A stretch of DNA of 64,000 bases from Comamonadaceae bacterium (GCA_947476465.1 CANJQN010000005.1:62001-126000); one strand, 5' to 3'; positions 9,929-18,914 are shown, numbered from the stretch's first letter. Translations and numbers: made by a program. The notes: generated by a model not told the origin, from the letters alone.

Positions 9929-11569
9929 ATGAGCCACACCGCCTGGGACCCGCAGGCCCACGCCAGCCGCATGCGCGCCGCCGGCTTCTGGCGCGACGAA
10001 ACCATCGACCAATCCTTTGCGCGCGCCGTGCGGCGGGTGCCGAACAAGACGGCGCTGGTGGCTTATCGCGCTGATCAGGGCGAGGCCCCCGTCAAGCGCC
10101 TGACCTACGCCCAGCTGGACGACCTGGTGGGCCGCGCCGCCGCCGGCTTGCGCGGCCTGGGCGTGGCGCCCGGCGACGTGGTGTCGCTGCAGTTGCCCAA
10201 CTGGTGGCAGTGCGTGGTGGCGGCCATGGCCTGCGGCCGCCTGGGTGCGGTGGTCAATCCGCTGGTGCCCATCTTCCGTGAGCGCGAGCTGACCTACATG
10301 CTGGGGCTGTCGCCGTCCAAGGTGCTGATCGTGCCCAAGGTGTTTCGCGGCTTCGACCATGCGCAGATGGGGCAGGCGCTCAAGGCCGACTGCCCCGATC
10401 TGCGGCACGTGCTGGTGGTCGACGGTGATGGCCCCGACGATTTCGAGCGCGCGCTGCTGTCCGGCACCGAGCGCATCGACGCACCGGCGCCGGGCCAGCC
10501 CGGTCCGCGCCGCGCCGACGAGATGGCGCTGATCATGTTCACCTCGGGCACCACCGGCATGCCCAAGGGGGTGATGCACCACTGCAATTCTCTGCTGGCC
10601 TGCATCGATGGTTTCGCCGACCGCCTCGGGCTGCACGAGGACGACGTGATGCTGGCCTGCTCGCCACTCGGGCACATGACCTCCTACGCCGCCGTCATGC
10701 TGCAGGGCCTGTGCGCTGGCAGCACCGTGGTGCTGCAGGACGTGTGGAACGCCAAGCGCGGCCTGGCCATCATGGCGGCCGAGGGCGTGACGCACACCGC
10801 CGGCGCCACCGCCTTCCTGGTGGACCTGTGCGAAGCAGTCACCGCCGGCGGCCCCAAGCCCGCGCTGCGCAGCTTCCTGTGCGCGGGCGCGCCGATTCCG
10901 CCGGTGGTGGTCGAGCGCGCGGCCCAGGTGTTGGGGGTGGGTACCTCCAGCGGCTGGGGCATGACCGAGTCGCTGGGCACCACGATGACGGCGCCCGACC
11001 ACGGCCGCGAGAAGTCCGCCGCCTTCGACGGCTGCGCCACCCGGGGTGCGCAGGTCAAGGTGGTCGACGAGGCCGGGCAGGCCTTGCCGCCCGGCCAGAC
11101 CGGCCGGCTGCTGGCGCGCGGCGCGCAGATGTGCATGGGCTACTTCAAGCGCCCGGATTTGCAGCCGTTCGACGCCGAGGGCTGGTTCGAGAGCGGCGAC
11201 CTCGCCTACATGGATGCGCAGGGCTACATCCGCATCGACGGCCGCACCAAGGACTTGTTGATCCGCGGTGGGGAGAAGGTGCCGGTGATGGAGATCGAAA
11301 ACATGCTGACCCTGCATCCCGCGGTGGCCGACGTGGCCCTGGTGGGCATGCCTGACGAACGACTGGGCGAGCGCGGCTGCGCCTTCGTGACGCTGCGACC
11401 CGGCGACAGCCTGGACCTTGCGGCGGTGCGGGGCTGGCTGGAGCAGCACAAAGTGGCGCGCCAGTACTGGCCCGAACGCCTGGAAATCATCGAAGCCATG
11501 CCGCGCACGGCCAGCGGCAAGATCCAGAAGTTTGTGCTGCGCGAGCAGGCCAAGGCCTTCGCCGCTTGA
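9929..11569 (+). CDS. AMP-dependent acyl-CoA ligase (cyclohexanecarboxylate-CoA ligase-like)
   Basis: Adenylate-forming CoA ligase of 546 residues. The start is the ATG at 9929 (MSHTAWDPQAHASRMRAAG), nine bases after a GGAG at 9916-9919. The ATG at 9920 is too close to that site. Motifs are MFTSGTTGMPKGVMHHCN (A3), SSGWGMTESLGTT (A5), WFESGDLAYMDAQGYI (A7), DGRTKDLLIRGGEKVPVMEIE (A8) and RTASGKIQKFVLR with the catalytic Lys. The N-terminal style recalls AliA-type cyclohexanecarboxylate ligases. It lies 49 bases after the thiolase and probably belongs to the same transcript. Its natural acid is unknown. Confidence 0.85.
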   Translation: MSHTAWDPQAHASRMRAAGFWRDETIDQSFARAVRRVPNKTALVAYRADQGEAPVKRLTYAQLDDLVGRAAAGLRGLGVAPGDVVSLQLPNWWQCVVAAMACGRLGAVVNPLVPIFRERELTYMLGLSPSKVLIVPKVFRGFDHAQMGQALKADCPDLRHVLVVDGDGPDDFERALLSGTERIDAPAPGQPGPRRADEMALIMFTSGTTGMPKGVMHHCNSLLACIDGFADRLGLHEDDVMLACSPLGHMTSYAAVMLQGLCAGSTVVLQDVWNAKRGLAIMAAEGVTHTAGATAFLVDLCEAVTAGGPKPALRSFLCAGAPIPPVVVERAAQVLGVGTSSGWGMTESLGTTMTAPDHGREKSAAFDGCATRGAQVKVVDEAGQALPPGQTGRLLARGAQMCMGYFKRPDLQPFDAEGWFESGDLAYMDAQGYIRIDGRTKDLLIRGGEKVPVMEIENMLTLHPAVADVALVGMPDERLGERGCAFVTLRPGDSLDLAAVRGWLEQHKVARQYWPERLEIIEAMPRTASGKIQKFVLREQAKAFAA

Positions 11570-11591
11570 GGCAAGGGCCCGGCCTGGGACT

Positions 11592-12602
11592 TCAGCCGGC
11601 GGCCAACTGGTCGCGCAGGTCTCTGATCTGGTCGTGGTTGCGTTGCACTCCCTCACACTGGCGCTGGACGATCTGGGCGACGTCCGCGGGCAAGGACTTC
11701 TTCAGGGCACGGCGATAGCGTGCCAGTGCGTTGTCCTCACCGCGCTCGGCTTCTTCCATCACCGCCTTGTCGTCATAGCTCGACAGCGATGCCTTGACCG
11801 AGACCCAGCCGCGGTGCACGGCGCTCAGCGCGCTGCCGCCCTCATCGACGTCGCCGCCGTGTTGCCGCATGCATTGCTGCAGTTCCTGCGCGGCGCGCCG
11901 GCAATCTTGCGCACGCTGCATGAGGATGTTTTTGAGATCGGGCCGCTTGGCCTGTTCAGCACAGGCGTTGAAACCGTACTCGCCATCGCGGCAGACTTCG
12001 AGCAGGTCTTCCAGCGTGTCGCCCACGTCATCGTCGTCGTCGCCGGCATCGGCCGACCCTGCGTGCGAACGGCCGGTTCGCAAGCTCGAGTCGGTTGACG
12101 CCATGCCAGTGCCGTAGTCTTTCAAGTCGCCGCTGTCACGGTAGGCCGAATCGACCCGATCCCAGGCGGCGCGGCTGGCGGACTGGGCCTGATCCCAGTC
12201 GAGCGATGAGCCGGCGCGCCGGGATTCCCATTCAGAAGCCAAGTTCGGCTGCGCCTCATCCCAGTCGCCGAAGCGGGTGCGCGCGTCCATGCCGTGGCGA
12301 TAGGCCGGGCCGTAGTCATCAAAGCTGCGGCCCGGTTCGTAATACGGCTCGTCGGTATATCTGGCGCGCCAGTGGGCTTCTTCGTCTGTCGGGTTGACCG
12401 CTTCGCCCGCAGCGCGCCCGGCCAGGCCACCCACCACGGCACCCACGACGCCGCCAACGGCCATACCGACCGGGCCGCCCACCGTCCCGGCGGCGATGCC
12501 GGCCGCCGCGCCGCCGGCGGCGCCCACACCTGTGGCCACCGGATGCGATCCGCTCTCGTTGCTCAACGTATCCCGATTCATGTCCTTGTCTTCCGCAGCC
12601 AT
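11592..12602 (-). CDS. Glycine-zipper protein with a C-terminal DUF2383/PA2169-type four-helix domain
   Basis: The 336-residue product starts at the ATG at 12602, preceded by AAGGAG. Residues 24-66 form a Gly/Ala-rich zipper (repeats such as GGVVGAVVGGLAGRAAGEA), likely to insert in or span a membrane. A tryptophan- and acid-rich middle (about 75-190) ends in a run of Asp. From about 196 there is a helical domain (TLEDLLEVCRDGEYGFNACA onward) of the PA2169/DUF2383 ferritin-like class. The fusion is typical of stress- or stationary-phase-associated proteins in Burkholderiales. The function is unknown. Confidence 0.75.
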   Translation of the reverse strand: MAAEDKDMNRDTLSNESGSHPVATGVGAAGGAAAGIAAGTVGGPVGMAVGGVVGAVVGGLAGRAAGEAVNPTDEEAHWRARYTDEPYYEPGRSFDDYGPAYRHGMDARTRFGDWDEAQPNLASEWESRRAGSSLDWDQAQSASRAAWDRVDSAYRDSGDLKDYGTGMASTDSSLRTGRSHAGSADAGDDDDDVGDTLEDLLEVCRDGEYGFNACAEQAKRPDLKNILMQRAQDCRRAAQELQQCMRQHGGDVDEGGSALSAVHRGWVSVKASLSSYDDKAVMEEAERGEDNALARYRRALKKSLPADVAQIVQRQCEGVQRNHDQIRDLRDQLAAG

Positions 12603-12817
12603 GCTGTACTCCTTGATGTGCGGTTGATGAAAGCGCCGAGCCAACGGGCCCGGCACCGAGGAGTGCATCTTGGTCGCGCGACATCGCGGCGCCGTCAGCC
12701 AAGCTGAAGTCCGCATGTAGGAGTTGGCGCTTGGCCACTCCCGGCAACCGTCGGCGGCCACCAGACGCAGCGGCGTCCTACACGCAAGCCGGACGCTGGG
12801 GCGCAAGCTTGACCACC

Positions 12818-13252
12818 ATGTGGCATACCTTGCGCCGAACCGCGGCGCACCTTCAACTCTCCTATGGCGACGGCGCCGCCAGCGACGGCCTGATCGGCCG
12901 GCGCTACATGCTCGAGGTCGACGGCAGCGCATTGACACTGCACATCGACCTCGGCCTGAACTTCCAGTCGCGCAACCGCTTGTCCGCCGGTTACCTCGAT
13001 GCCGGTGCGCTCGTGCGCAACCATGATCGGCTGCGCTCTGCGCAGTGCGAAGACAACCTGGTGCGAGCGCGTCTGGTGCGCACCTGGAAAGAGATGCACG
13101 AGCCGCGCCTGACCATGGTGCTCGATCTTGGGCCGCACGGCCGATTTGCTTATTCGGTGCGCCCGCATCTGTTGTTCACCGGCGGCGTGCAGCTCGAAGT
13201 GCTGCAGGTGCTGGATGCGGCGAAGCTGATCGGCGCCCACGAAGCCGCCTGA
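12818..13252 (+). CDS. Conserved hypothetical protein
   Basis: I do not recognise this family. From the ATG at 12818 (MWHTLRRTAAHLQLSYGDG) it encodes 144 residues. An in-frame ATG at 12731 would add 29 low-complexity residues and is less likely. The sequence alternates hydrophobic and charged residues without a signal peptide or membrane helix, suggesting a soluble mainly beta protein. It is divergent from the glycine-zipper gene and three bases upstream of the next gene's earliest possible start, so the two plus-strand genes are probably co-transcribed. Confidence 0.6.
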   Translation: MWHTLRRTAAHLQLSYGDGAASDGLIGRRYMLEVDGSALTLHIDLGLNFQSRNRLSAGYLDAGALVRNHDRLRSAQCEDNLVRARLVRTWKEMHEPRLTMVLDLGPHGRFAYSVRPHLLFTGGVQLEVLQVLDAAKLIGAHEAA

Positions 13253-13267
13253 GCGGTGGACAGCACC

Positions 13268-14179
13268 ATGCTCAGCTTCCGCTGCCGTCCGATGGGGGTG
13301 TCATTGCTTGGGCACATGACCGTCTTGGCCCTGCTGGCTTTGGGTGGGCTCGCCTCTTCAGGCGCCTTCGCCGGCGATGCGGCCAGCCTGCGCGCCCGCG
13401 ATGGCGAGGTCAAGAACGCACTGCGCAACAACGGGCTGCATCATTCCCTGACCATCCAATCGGTCGAGGCGGGGGACACGCTGCGCGGCAAAGTCAGTGC
13501 CGTGCGGGAGCATCCCTACGAAACCGTGCGTGTGGCCCTGCGCGACCCGGCCAACTGGTGCGACCTCATGGTCCTGCCGTTCAACAACAAGTACTGCCGC
13601 GTCACGCAAGGGGCGGGCGGCCCGGTGCTGGCGATGCGGATCGGCCGCCGCTACGATCAGCCGCCGGAACAGGCCTTCGCGCTGGACTTCGCCTTCCGCA
13701 AGGTGGCGGACGCACCCGACTACTTCGAGAGCCGGCTGCAGGCCGACGACGGCCCCTTGGGCACGCGTGACTACCGCATCGTCGTGTCGGCAATCGCGCT
13801 GGACGGCGGCCGCACCTTCTTCGAGCTGGACTACGCCTACAGTTTCGGTGTCGCCGGCCGCACGATGATGAAGCTGTACCTGGCCACCGCTGGCGCGCGC
13901 CGGGTGGGCTTTACCGTGGTGGGCCGCACGAGCGACGGGCAGCCACAGTACATCGGCGGCGTGCGCGGCGCGGTCGAGCGCTCGGCAATGCGCCACTACC
14001 TGGCGGTGGACGCCTACCTCGGCTCGCTGGCCCTGCCGCCCGAGCGCCGCATCGAGCGGCGCATCGGCCAGTGGTTCGATGCCAGCGAGGCCTACCCCCG
14101 CCAGCTCCATGAGATGGACCGGGAGGCCTACCTCAACCTCAAGCGGCAGGACATCGAGCGGCAGCGGCGGCCGCTCTAG
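13268..14179 (+). CDS. Secreted hypothetical protein
   Basis: The 303-residue product (ATG at 13268; a GTG at 13256 is an alternative) has a cleavable-looking signal sequence, MTVLALLALGGLASSGAFAG, near residues 17-36. The mature part has WCDLMVLPFNNKYCRV with two cysteines, FFELDYAYSFGVAGRTMMK, and a charged C-terminal helix. A periplasmic location is inferred. No enzyme motif is recognised. It is convergent with metK, with a hairpin repeat between the two stops. Confidence 0.65.
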   Translation: MLSFRCRPMGVSLLGHMTVLALLALGGLASSGAFAGDAASLRARDGEVKNALRNNGLHHSLTIQSVEAGDTLRGKVSAVREHPYETVRVALRDPANWCDLMVLPFNNKYCRVTQGAGGPVLAMRIGRRYDQPPEQAFALDFAFRKVADAPDYFESRLQADDGPLGTRDYRIVVSAIALDGGRTFFELDYAYSFGVAGRTMMKLYLATAGARRVGFTVVGRTSDGQPQYIGGVRGAVERSAMRHYLAVDAYLGSLALPPERRIERRIGQWFDASEAYPRQLHEMDREAYLNLKRQDIERQRRPL

Positions 14180-14200
14180 GCGGCCAGGCGCCCCTAAAAG

Positions 14201-14305
14201 CAGTGTCCGGCTCAGCGGCCACCGCGGAACCGGCTTTGCCGGGCCGCTGGTGGCGCCCCCTTGAGGGGGGGACGGTTACACGAAGTGAACCGTTTCGGGG
14301 GTGGG
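14201..14305. repeat. About 105-bp hairpin-rich intergenic repeat, copy A (next to the metK stop)
   Basis: Nearly identical to copy B at 24152-24256. Both contain an inverted pair CAGCGGCC / GGCCGCTG, then CCCCCT-TG-AGGGGG, then a third stem ending in ttcgggggtggg. Both lie between a plus-strand gene end and the stop codon of a convergent minus-strand gene, two to three bases from that stop. This copy is beside metK. The location suggests a bidirectional transcription-end element. It could equally be a mobile REP-like repeat that tolerates gene ends. Confidence 0.8.
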
Positions 14306-14307
14306 AT

Positions 14308-15486
14308 CTACCGCCCCGCGGCGCTGCGCAGCAGCGCCGCGCGGTCGGTGCGTTCCCAGGTGAACTCGGGCTCTTCGCGGCCGAAGTGGCCGTAGGCAGC
14401 GGTCTTTTCGTAGATGGGGCGCAGCAGATCCAGCATCTGGATGATGCCCTTGGGCCGCAGGTCGAAGTGCTCGTTGACCAGCGCCGCGATCTTTTCATCC
14501 GGGATGACACCCGTGCCTTCGGTGTACACGGTGATGTTCATCGGCTTGGCCACGCCGATCGCATAGGCCACCTGCACCTGGCACTGCTTGGCCAGGCCGG
14601 CGGCGACCACGTTCTTGGCGACGTAACGGGCGGCGTAGGCGGCCGAGCGGTCGACTTTGGACGGGTCCTTGCCCGAGAAGGCGCCGCCGCCGTGCGGGCA
14701 GGCGCCGCCGTAGGTGTCGACGATGATCTTGCGGCCGGTCAGGCCGCAGTCGCCCTGCGGGCCGCCGATGACGAAGCGGCCGGTGGGGTTGATCAGGTAA
14801 CGGGTTTCCTTGAGCCACTCCTTGGGCAGCACCGGCTTGATGATCTCCTCGATCACTGCTTCGACGAAACTGGCCTTCATCTTGTGGCCGTCGCTCTGCT
14901 CGGGGCTGTGCTGGGTCGACAGCACCACGGTGTCGATGCTGTGGGGCTTGCCGTTTACATAGCGCATGGTCACCTGGCTCTTGGCGTCCGGGCGCAGGAA
15001 GGGCAGGCGGCCGTCCTTGCGCAACTGGGCCTGGCGCTCGACCAGGCGGTGCGCATAGTGGATGGGCGCGGGCATCAGCTCGGGGGTTTCGTCGCAGGCG
15101 TAGCCGAACATCAGGCCCTGGTCGCCGGCGCCGGTGTTCAGATGATCATCGCTGGCATGGTCCACGCCCTGGGCGATGTCGTTGGACTGCTTGTCGTAGG
15201 CCACCAGCACCGCGCAGCCTTTGTAGTCGATGCCGTACTCGGTGTTGTCGTAACCGATGCGCTTGAGGGTGTCGCGCGCGACCTGGATGTAATCGACGTG
15301 GGCGTTGGTGGTGATCTCCCCGGCCAGCACCACCAGGCCGGTGTTGGTGAGCGTTTCGGCGGCGACGCGGCTGCGCGGGTCTTGCCGGAAGATCGCGTCG
15401 AGGATGGCGTCGGAGATCTGGTCGGCGACCTTGTCGGGGTGGCCCTCGGAGACCGATTCGGATGTGAAGAGATAGTCGTTCGCCAT
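14308..15486 (-). CDS. metK: S-adenosylmethionine synthetase
   Basis: Makes S-adenosylmethionine from ATP and methionine in the cytoplasm. The 392 residues are the normal length. Motifs are [17 protein letters not shown] near the N-terminus (ATP and metal binding), [18 protein letters not shown], and the glycine-rich phosphate loop [19 protein letters not shown]. The C-terminal domain ends [11 protein letters not shown]. The start is the ATG at 15486. It is divergent from the lipid A acyltransferase pair. About 110 bases of leader separate the start from a 20-base palindrome. I see no known SAM riboswitch core in that leader. Confidence 0.97.
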   Translation of the reverse strand: MANDYLFTSESVSEGHPDKVADQISDAILDAIFRQDPRSRVAAETLTNTGLVVLAGEITTNAHVDYIQVARDTLKRIGYDNTEYGIDYKGCAVLVAYDKQSNDIAQGVDHASDDHLNTGAGDQGLMFGYACDETPELMPAPIHYAHRLVERQAQLRKDGRLPFLRPDAKSQVTMRYVNGKPHSIDTVVLSTQHSPEQSDGHKMKASFVEAVIEEIIKPVLPKEWLKETRYLINPTGRFVIGGPQGDCGLTGRKIIVDTYGGACPHGGGAFSGKDPSKVDRSAAYAARYVAKNVVAAGLAKQCQVQVAYAIGVAKPMNITVYTEGTGVIPDEKIAALVNEHFDLRPKGIIQMLDLLRPIYEKTAAYGHFGREEPEFTWERTDRAALLRSAAGR

Positions 15487-15595
15487 TTGAGATACTCCGT
15501 TGGTTGAAGGCGCGTTGCCTGGCCTGGAGCTTCGGCGAACGCTTTAGCAGCTGTTGTTTAACGTCGCCCTGCAAGTAGTTCATTAACTCAGCGAC

Positions 15596-15615
15596 GAGGC
15601 CATTCTAATGGCCTC
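15596..15615. promoter_or_regulatory. 20-bp palindrome between metK and the acyltransferase operon
   Basis: GAGGCCATT-CT-AATGGCCTC is a perfect nine-base inverted repeat with a two-base centre. It lies in the 164-base divergent intergenic region, 36 bases before the acyltransferase ATG and 110 bases before the metK ATG. Symmetry and position fit a repressor operator. A short hairpin in either leader is the alternative. Confidence 0.45.
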
Positions 15616-15650
15616 GGATTGCCCCTCCCACGCGCCGGCCCCACCTGTTC

Positions 15651-16493
15651 ATGCTTTTGCTTTTCAGACTGTTGTCGCATGTCCACTTGCGTGTGCTGCA
15701 TTTGGTGGGCGCGGCGCTGGGTTGGCTGGTGTTCCTGGTCTCTCCCACCTACCGGCGGCGCTTTGTCCTGCAGGCGCGCCAGGCGGGCTACGGCTTCGCG
15801 CAGGTGCGCCCGGCAGTGGCCCACATCGGCCGCATGGTGGGCGAGCTGCCGCGCCTGTGGCTGGGCCCGCCGGTGGCCGCCGAGTTCGCCAACCCCGAAT
15901 GCCTGGACCGCGCCTACCAGGCCGGCCGCGGCGTGCTGCTGCTGACCCCCCACCTGGGCTGCTTCGAGGTGACGGCGCAGGCGATCGCGGGCAGGCACAT
16001 GCAGGCGCACGGCCCGTTGACGGTGCTGTTCCGCCCGGCGCGCAAGCCCTGGCTGGCGCCGCTGATCGCCGCCTCGCGCCAGCGCCCTGGCCTGGAGCCG
16101 GTGCCCACCACGCTGGCCGGCGTGCGCCAGATGATCAAGGCCTTGCGCCAGGGCCGCGCCGTCGGCCTGCTGCCCGACCAGGTGCCGCCCGAGGGCATGG
16201 GCGCGTGGGCGCCGTTCTTCGGCCGGCCGGCCTACACCATGACCCTGGCCGCCCGGCTGGCGCAGCAGACTGGCTGCGAGGTGCGCCTTATGTGGGGCGA
16301 GCGCCTGCCCGCCGGACGGGGCTTTCGGGTGCATTGCCGCGAACTGGACGCCCCGCTCGAGGGCACGCTGGAGCAGGCGGTGGCGCGCATGAACCAGGGC
16401 ATGGAGCGGCTGATCCGCGAGTGCCCCGAGCAGTACCTGTGGAGCTACGCCCGCTACAAGCCGCCTCGCCAGCCGGCGGGGGGCGGGCAGTGA
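15651..16493 (+). CDS. LpxL/HtrB-type lipid A acyltransferase
   Basis: Inner-membrane enzyme adding a secondary acyl chain to lipid A from acyl-ACP. The 280-residue product has an N-terminal membrane anchor (VLHLVGAALGWLVFLVS). The catalytic HX4D/E dyad is in LTPHLGCFE near residue 103-108, and RQGRAVGLLPDQVPPEGMG is a further family block. A conserved C-terminal QYLWSYARYK closes the protein. Its stop overlaps the GTG start of a second acyltransferase, so the pair is translationally coupled. Confidence 0.9.
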   Translation: MLLLFRLLSHVHLRVLHLVGAALGWLVFLVSPTYRRRFVLQARQAGYGFAQVRPAVAHIGRMVGELPRLWLGPPVAAEFANPECLDRAYQAGRGVLLLTPHLGCFEVTAQAIAGRHMQAHGPLTVLFRPARKPWLAPLIAASRQRPGLEPVPTTLAGVRQMIKALRQGRAVGLLPDQVPPEGMGAWAPFFGRPAYTMTLAARLAQQTGCEVRLMWGERLPAGRGFRVHCRELDAPLEGTLEQAVARMNQGMERLIRECPEQYLWSYARYKPPRQPAGGGQ

Positions 16494-17386
16494 AGCGCCC
16501 CGGCGCGTACGCCGGCGGCTATGCGCTGCTGGCCTTCCTGTGGTGCTTCCACTGGTTGCCGCTGGGCGTCCAGGCGGCCGTGGGCCGAGGGCTGGGTGCG
16601 TTGTTGTGGCGCGCCGCCGGCTCGCGCCGCCGCATCACCTTGCGCAACCTCGAGCTGTGCCTGCCGCAGCTGCCGGCCGCCGAGCGCGAGCGCATCGGCC
16701 GCGAGCTGTTCAAGTGGTTCAGCCGCAGCGTGCTCGAGCGCGGCCTGCTGTGGTGGGCCTCGCCGGCGCGCCTGCGCCGGCTGATCCACGTGGAAGGCGA
16801 TGTCGGCTTTGCCGACAGGCATGTGGGCCCGATGATGTGGCTGGCGCCGCATTTCGTTGGTCTGGACGTGGCGGGCGCGGCGATCCAGCTGAACATCCGG
16901 CGGCCGGGCGCCTCGATCTACCAGGCCCAGACCAACCCGGTGCTCGACGCCGCTGTGCGGCGTGGCCGGCTGCGCCACGGCCATGCCGAGATTTTTTCGC
17001 GCGGCGAGACCGCGCGGCCCCTGATGCGGGCCGTGCGCCAGGGCGCCGGCTTTTTCAACCTGCCCGACATGGATTTTGGCGAGCGCGACGCCGCCTTCGT
17101 GCCTTTCTTCGGTGTGCCGGCGGCCACGCTGCTGGCGCCCTCGCGCATGGCCCGGGCGTTGGGCATGAAGGTGCAGCCGGTGCTGGCGCACATGCTGCCC
17201 GGTGGCCAGGGCTACCGCGTGCGCTTCCTGCCGGCCTGGGACGACTTTCCGAGCGCCGATGCGGTGGCCGACACCGAGCGCATAAACCGCTGGATCGAGG
17301 ACCAGGTGCGCCAGTGCCCCGAGCAGTATTTCTGGGTGCACAAGCGCTTCAAGACGCGTCCGCCGGGGGCCCCTTCGGTGTACTGA
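16490..17386 (+). CDS. Second LpxL/LpxM-type lipid A acyltransferase
   Basis: A 298-residue lysophospholipid/lipid A acyltransferase with a hydrophobic N-terminus. The GTG start at 16490 overlaps the first acyltransferase stop (GTGA). The HX4D motif is in APHFVGLD, followed by GAGFFNLPDMDFGERDAAFV and the C-terminal QYFWVHKRFKTR. It probably adds the second secondary acyl chain. Which acyl position each paralogue serves cannot be told from sequence. The last 38 bases overlap the 3' end of engB on the other strand. Confidence 0.9.
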   Translation: MKRPGAYAGGYALLAFLWCFHWLPLGVQAAVGRGLGALLWRAAGSRRRITLRNLELCLPQLPAAERERIGRELFKWFSRSVLERGLLWWASPARLRRLIHVEGDVGFADRHVGPMMWLAPHFVGLDVAGAAIQLNIRRPGASIYQAQTNPVLDAAVRRGRLRHGHAEIFSRGETARPLMRAVRQGAGFFNLPDMDFGERDAAFVPFFGVPAATLLAPSRMARALGMKVQPVLAHMLPGGQGYRVRFLPAWDDFPSADAVADTERINRWIEDQVRQCPEQYFWVHKRFKTRPPGAPSVY

Positions 17387-18074
17387 CCGCCGGGGAAGGG
17401 TGAACCCACTGCCACAGCAGGTGGGCCACTTCCTCCACGCCTTGCTTCTTGAGGGCCGAGAACAACTTCACTTCGCCGCCGCCGGCATTGAGCCGGGCGA
17501 TGTCCAGCGCCTTGTTGGCTTCGGCGCGATTGAGCTTGTCGGCCTTGGTCAGCAGCACCAGGAATTTCAGGCCCTGCTCCACCCGGGGGCGGATCACCTC
17601 CAGCAGGATCTCGTCGAGCTCGGTCAGGCCGTGGCGCGGGTCGCACATCAGCACCACGCCGCGCAGGTTCTCACGGCTGACCAGGTAGTTGGCCATCACC
17701 CGCTGCCAGCGCAGCTTGTCCTGCTTGGGCACGGCCGCATAGCCGTAGCCGGGCAGATCGGCCAGCACAGCGTCGGTGATGCCCTGCTTGCCCATGGTGA
17801 ACAGGTTGATGCTTTGCGTGCGGCCCGGCGTCTTGGAGGCGTAGGCCAGCCGCTTTTGCTGGGTGAGGGTGTTGATGCAGGTCGACTTGCCGGCGTTGGA
17901 GCGGCCGACGAAGGCGATCTCGGGATACGCGTGGGGTGGCAGGAACTCCAGCGTCGGCGCGGTGGTGAGAAAGCGTGCGGTGTGCATCCATCCCAGGGCC
18001 TGCGCCGGGGTGGCGCCGGTGGTGGACGGGTCGGGGTTCGGGGCGATGGGCCCCGGCGGTTGGGAGTGGGTCAT
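17349..18074 (-). CDS. engB: Ribosome-biogenesis GTPase EngB (YihA/YsxC)
   Basis: GTPase needed for large ribosomal subunit assembly. It has G1 GRSNAGKST, G3 DLPGYG and G4 TKADKL, with the family string TPGRTQSINLF between them. The start is taken at the ATG at 18074 (MTHSQPPGPI), giving 241 residues. The ATG at 18119 is also in frame, and the first 30 or so residues are a Pro-rich extension either way. The gene converges on the second acyltransferase with overlapping ends and diverges from the cytochrome c4 gene. Confidence 0.94.
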   Translation of the reverse strand: MTHSQPPGPIAPNPDPSTTGATPAQALGWMHTARFLTTAPTLEFLPPHAYPEIAFVGRSNAGKSTCINTLTQQKRLAYASKTPGRTQSINLFTMGKQGITDAVLADLPGYGYAAVPKQDKLRWQRVMANYLVSRENLRGVVLMCDPRHGLTELDEILLEVIRPRVEQGLKFLVLLTKADKLNRAEANKALDIARLNAGGGEVKLFSALKKQGVEEVAHLLWQWVHPSPAVSTPKGPPADAS

Positions 18075-18162
18075 GGTGGGGCTGGCTGAACCGGGCGGCC
18101 GGGGCCCAGGGTTGGGCATTGTAGAATCTTGCGGTTTTGCGCCTTCTCACACCTATCGCCCT

Positions 18163-18816
18163 ATGAAGTTGCACGCTTGTCTGCTGTTGGCTGCCGTCCT
18201 TGCGGCGCCGGTCATGTCCATCGCCCAGACGGCCGCTCCCGCCGCCGCCGCCGCCGGTGTCGCCAAGGGGCCGGCTAAGCCGGATCTGGTCGAGGGCGAG
18301 AAGCGCTACACGGCCGTGTGCGCGGCCTGCCACGGCGCCGACGGCAATTCGGGCGTGCCGGCCAACCCCAAGCTGGCCCGCCAGCACCCCGAGTACCTGG
18401 TCAAGCAGCTCACCGAGTTCAAGAGCGGTAAGCGCGCCAACCCGGTCATGCAGGGCTTCGCGGCCCAGCTGAGCGATGCCGACATGCGCAACATTGCCGC
18501 CTGGCTCACCGCGCAGCAGGCCAAGCCCGGCTTCGCCAAGGACAAGGAGCTCGTCTCCCTGGGCGAGCGCATCTGGCGCGGCGGCATCCCCGATCGCAAG
18601 ATCGCGGCCTGCGCGGCTTGCCACAGCCCCACCGGCGCCGGCATCCCGGCCCAATACCCCCGCCTGTCCGGCCAGCACGCTGATTACGTCACGGCCCAGA
18701 TGGTTGCCTTCCGCGATGGCGGCCGCAAGAACAGCATCCAGATGAACCAGATCGCGGCCAAGATGAACGACCGCGAGATCCGCGCCGTGGCCGATTACGC
18801 GGCCGGCGTGCGTTGA
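18163..18816 (+). CDS. Di-heme cytochrome c4
   Basis: Periplasmic electron carrier to terminal oxidases. The 217-residue precursor (ATG at 18163) has a signal peptide, MKLHACLLLAAVLAAPVMS, and two CxxCH heme sites, CAACHGADGNSG and CAACHSPTGAG. Methionine ligands are probably in the segments NPVMQGFA and NSIQMNQIA. The two-domain layout and length fit cytochrome c4. It is followed by a strong intrinsic terminator and then by the ResB/CcsB genes, which ligate heme to such proteins. Confidence 0.93.
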   Translation: MKLHACLLLAAVLAAPVMSIAQTAAPAAAAAGVAKGPAKPDLVEGEKRYTAVCAACHGADGNSGVPANPKLARQHPEYLVKQLTEFKSGKRANPVMQGFAAQLSDADMRNIAAWLTAQQAKPGFAKDKELVSLGERIWRGGIPDRKIAACAACHSPTGAGIPAQYPRLSGQHADYVTAQMVAFRDGGRKNSIQMNQIAAKMNDREIRAVADYAAGVR

Positions 18817-18864
18817 GCGGCTGAACGCGGCGGGAACCAAGCCCGCCTCAGCCCACACCAAGAC

Positions 18865-18895
18865 AGGCGGGACTTGAACGGTTCCGCCTTTTTTT
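18865..18895 (+). terminator. Rho-independent terminator after cytochrome c4
   Basis: Nine-base stem AGGCGGGAC / GTTCCGCCT with one G-U pair, a seven-base loop (ttgaacg), then a run of seven T (18889-18895). It lies 48 bases after the cytochrome c4 stop and 19 bases before the ResB ATG. Confidence 0.85.
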
Positions 18896-18914
18896 CGTTT
18901 CGAGCCCTTCTTCG

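Noticed and set aside
8293..10047. Minus-strand open frame of 584 codons opposite the ligase and thiolase
   Set aside because: Shadow frame. No recognisable motif.
15487..15595. Possible SAM-sensing riboswitch in the metK leader
   Set aside because: I could not fit any known SAM or SAH riboswitch core to the sequence.
17349..17386. Annotation error at the overlapping ends of engB and the second acyltransferase
   Set aside because: Both C-termini are plausible and the 38-base tail-to-tail overlap is small enough to be natural.
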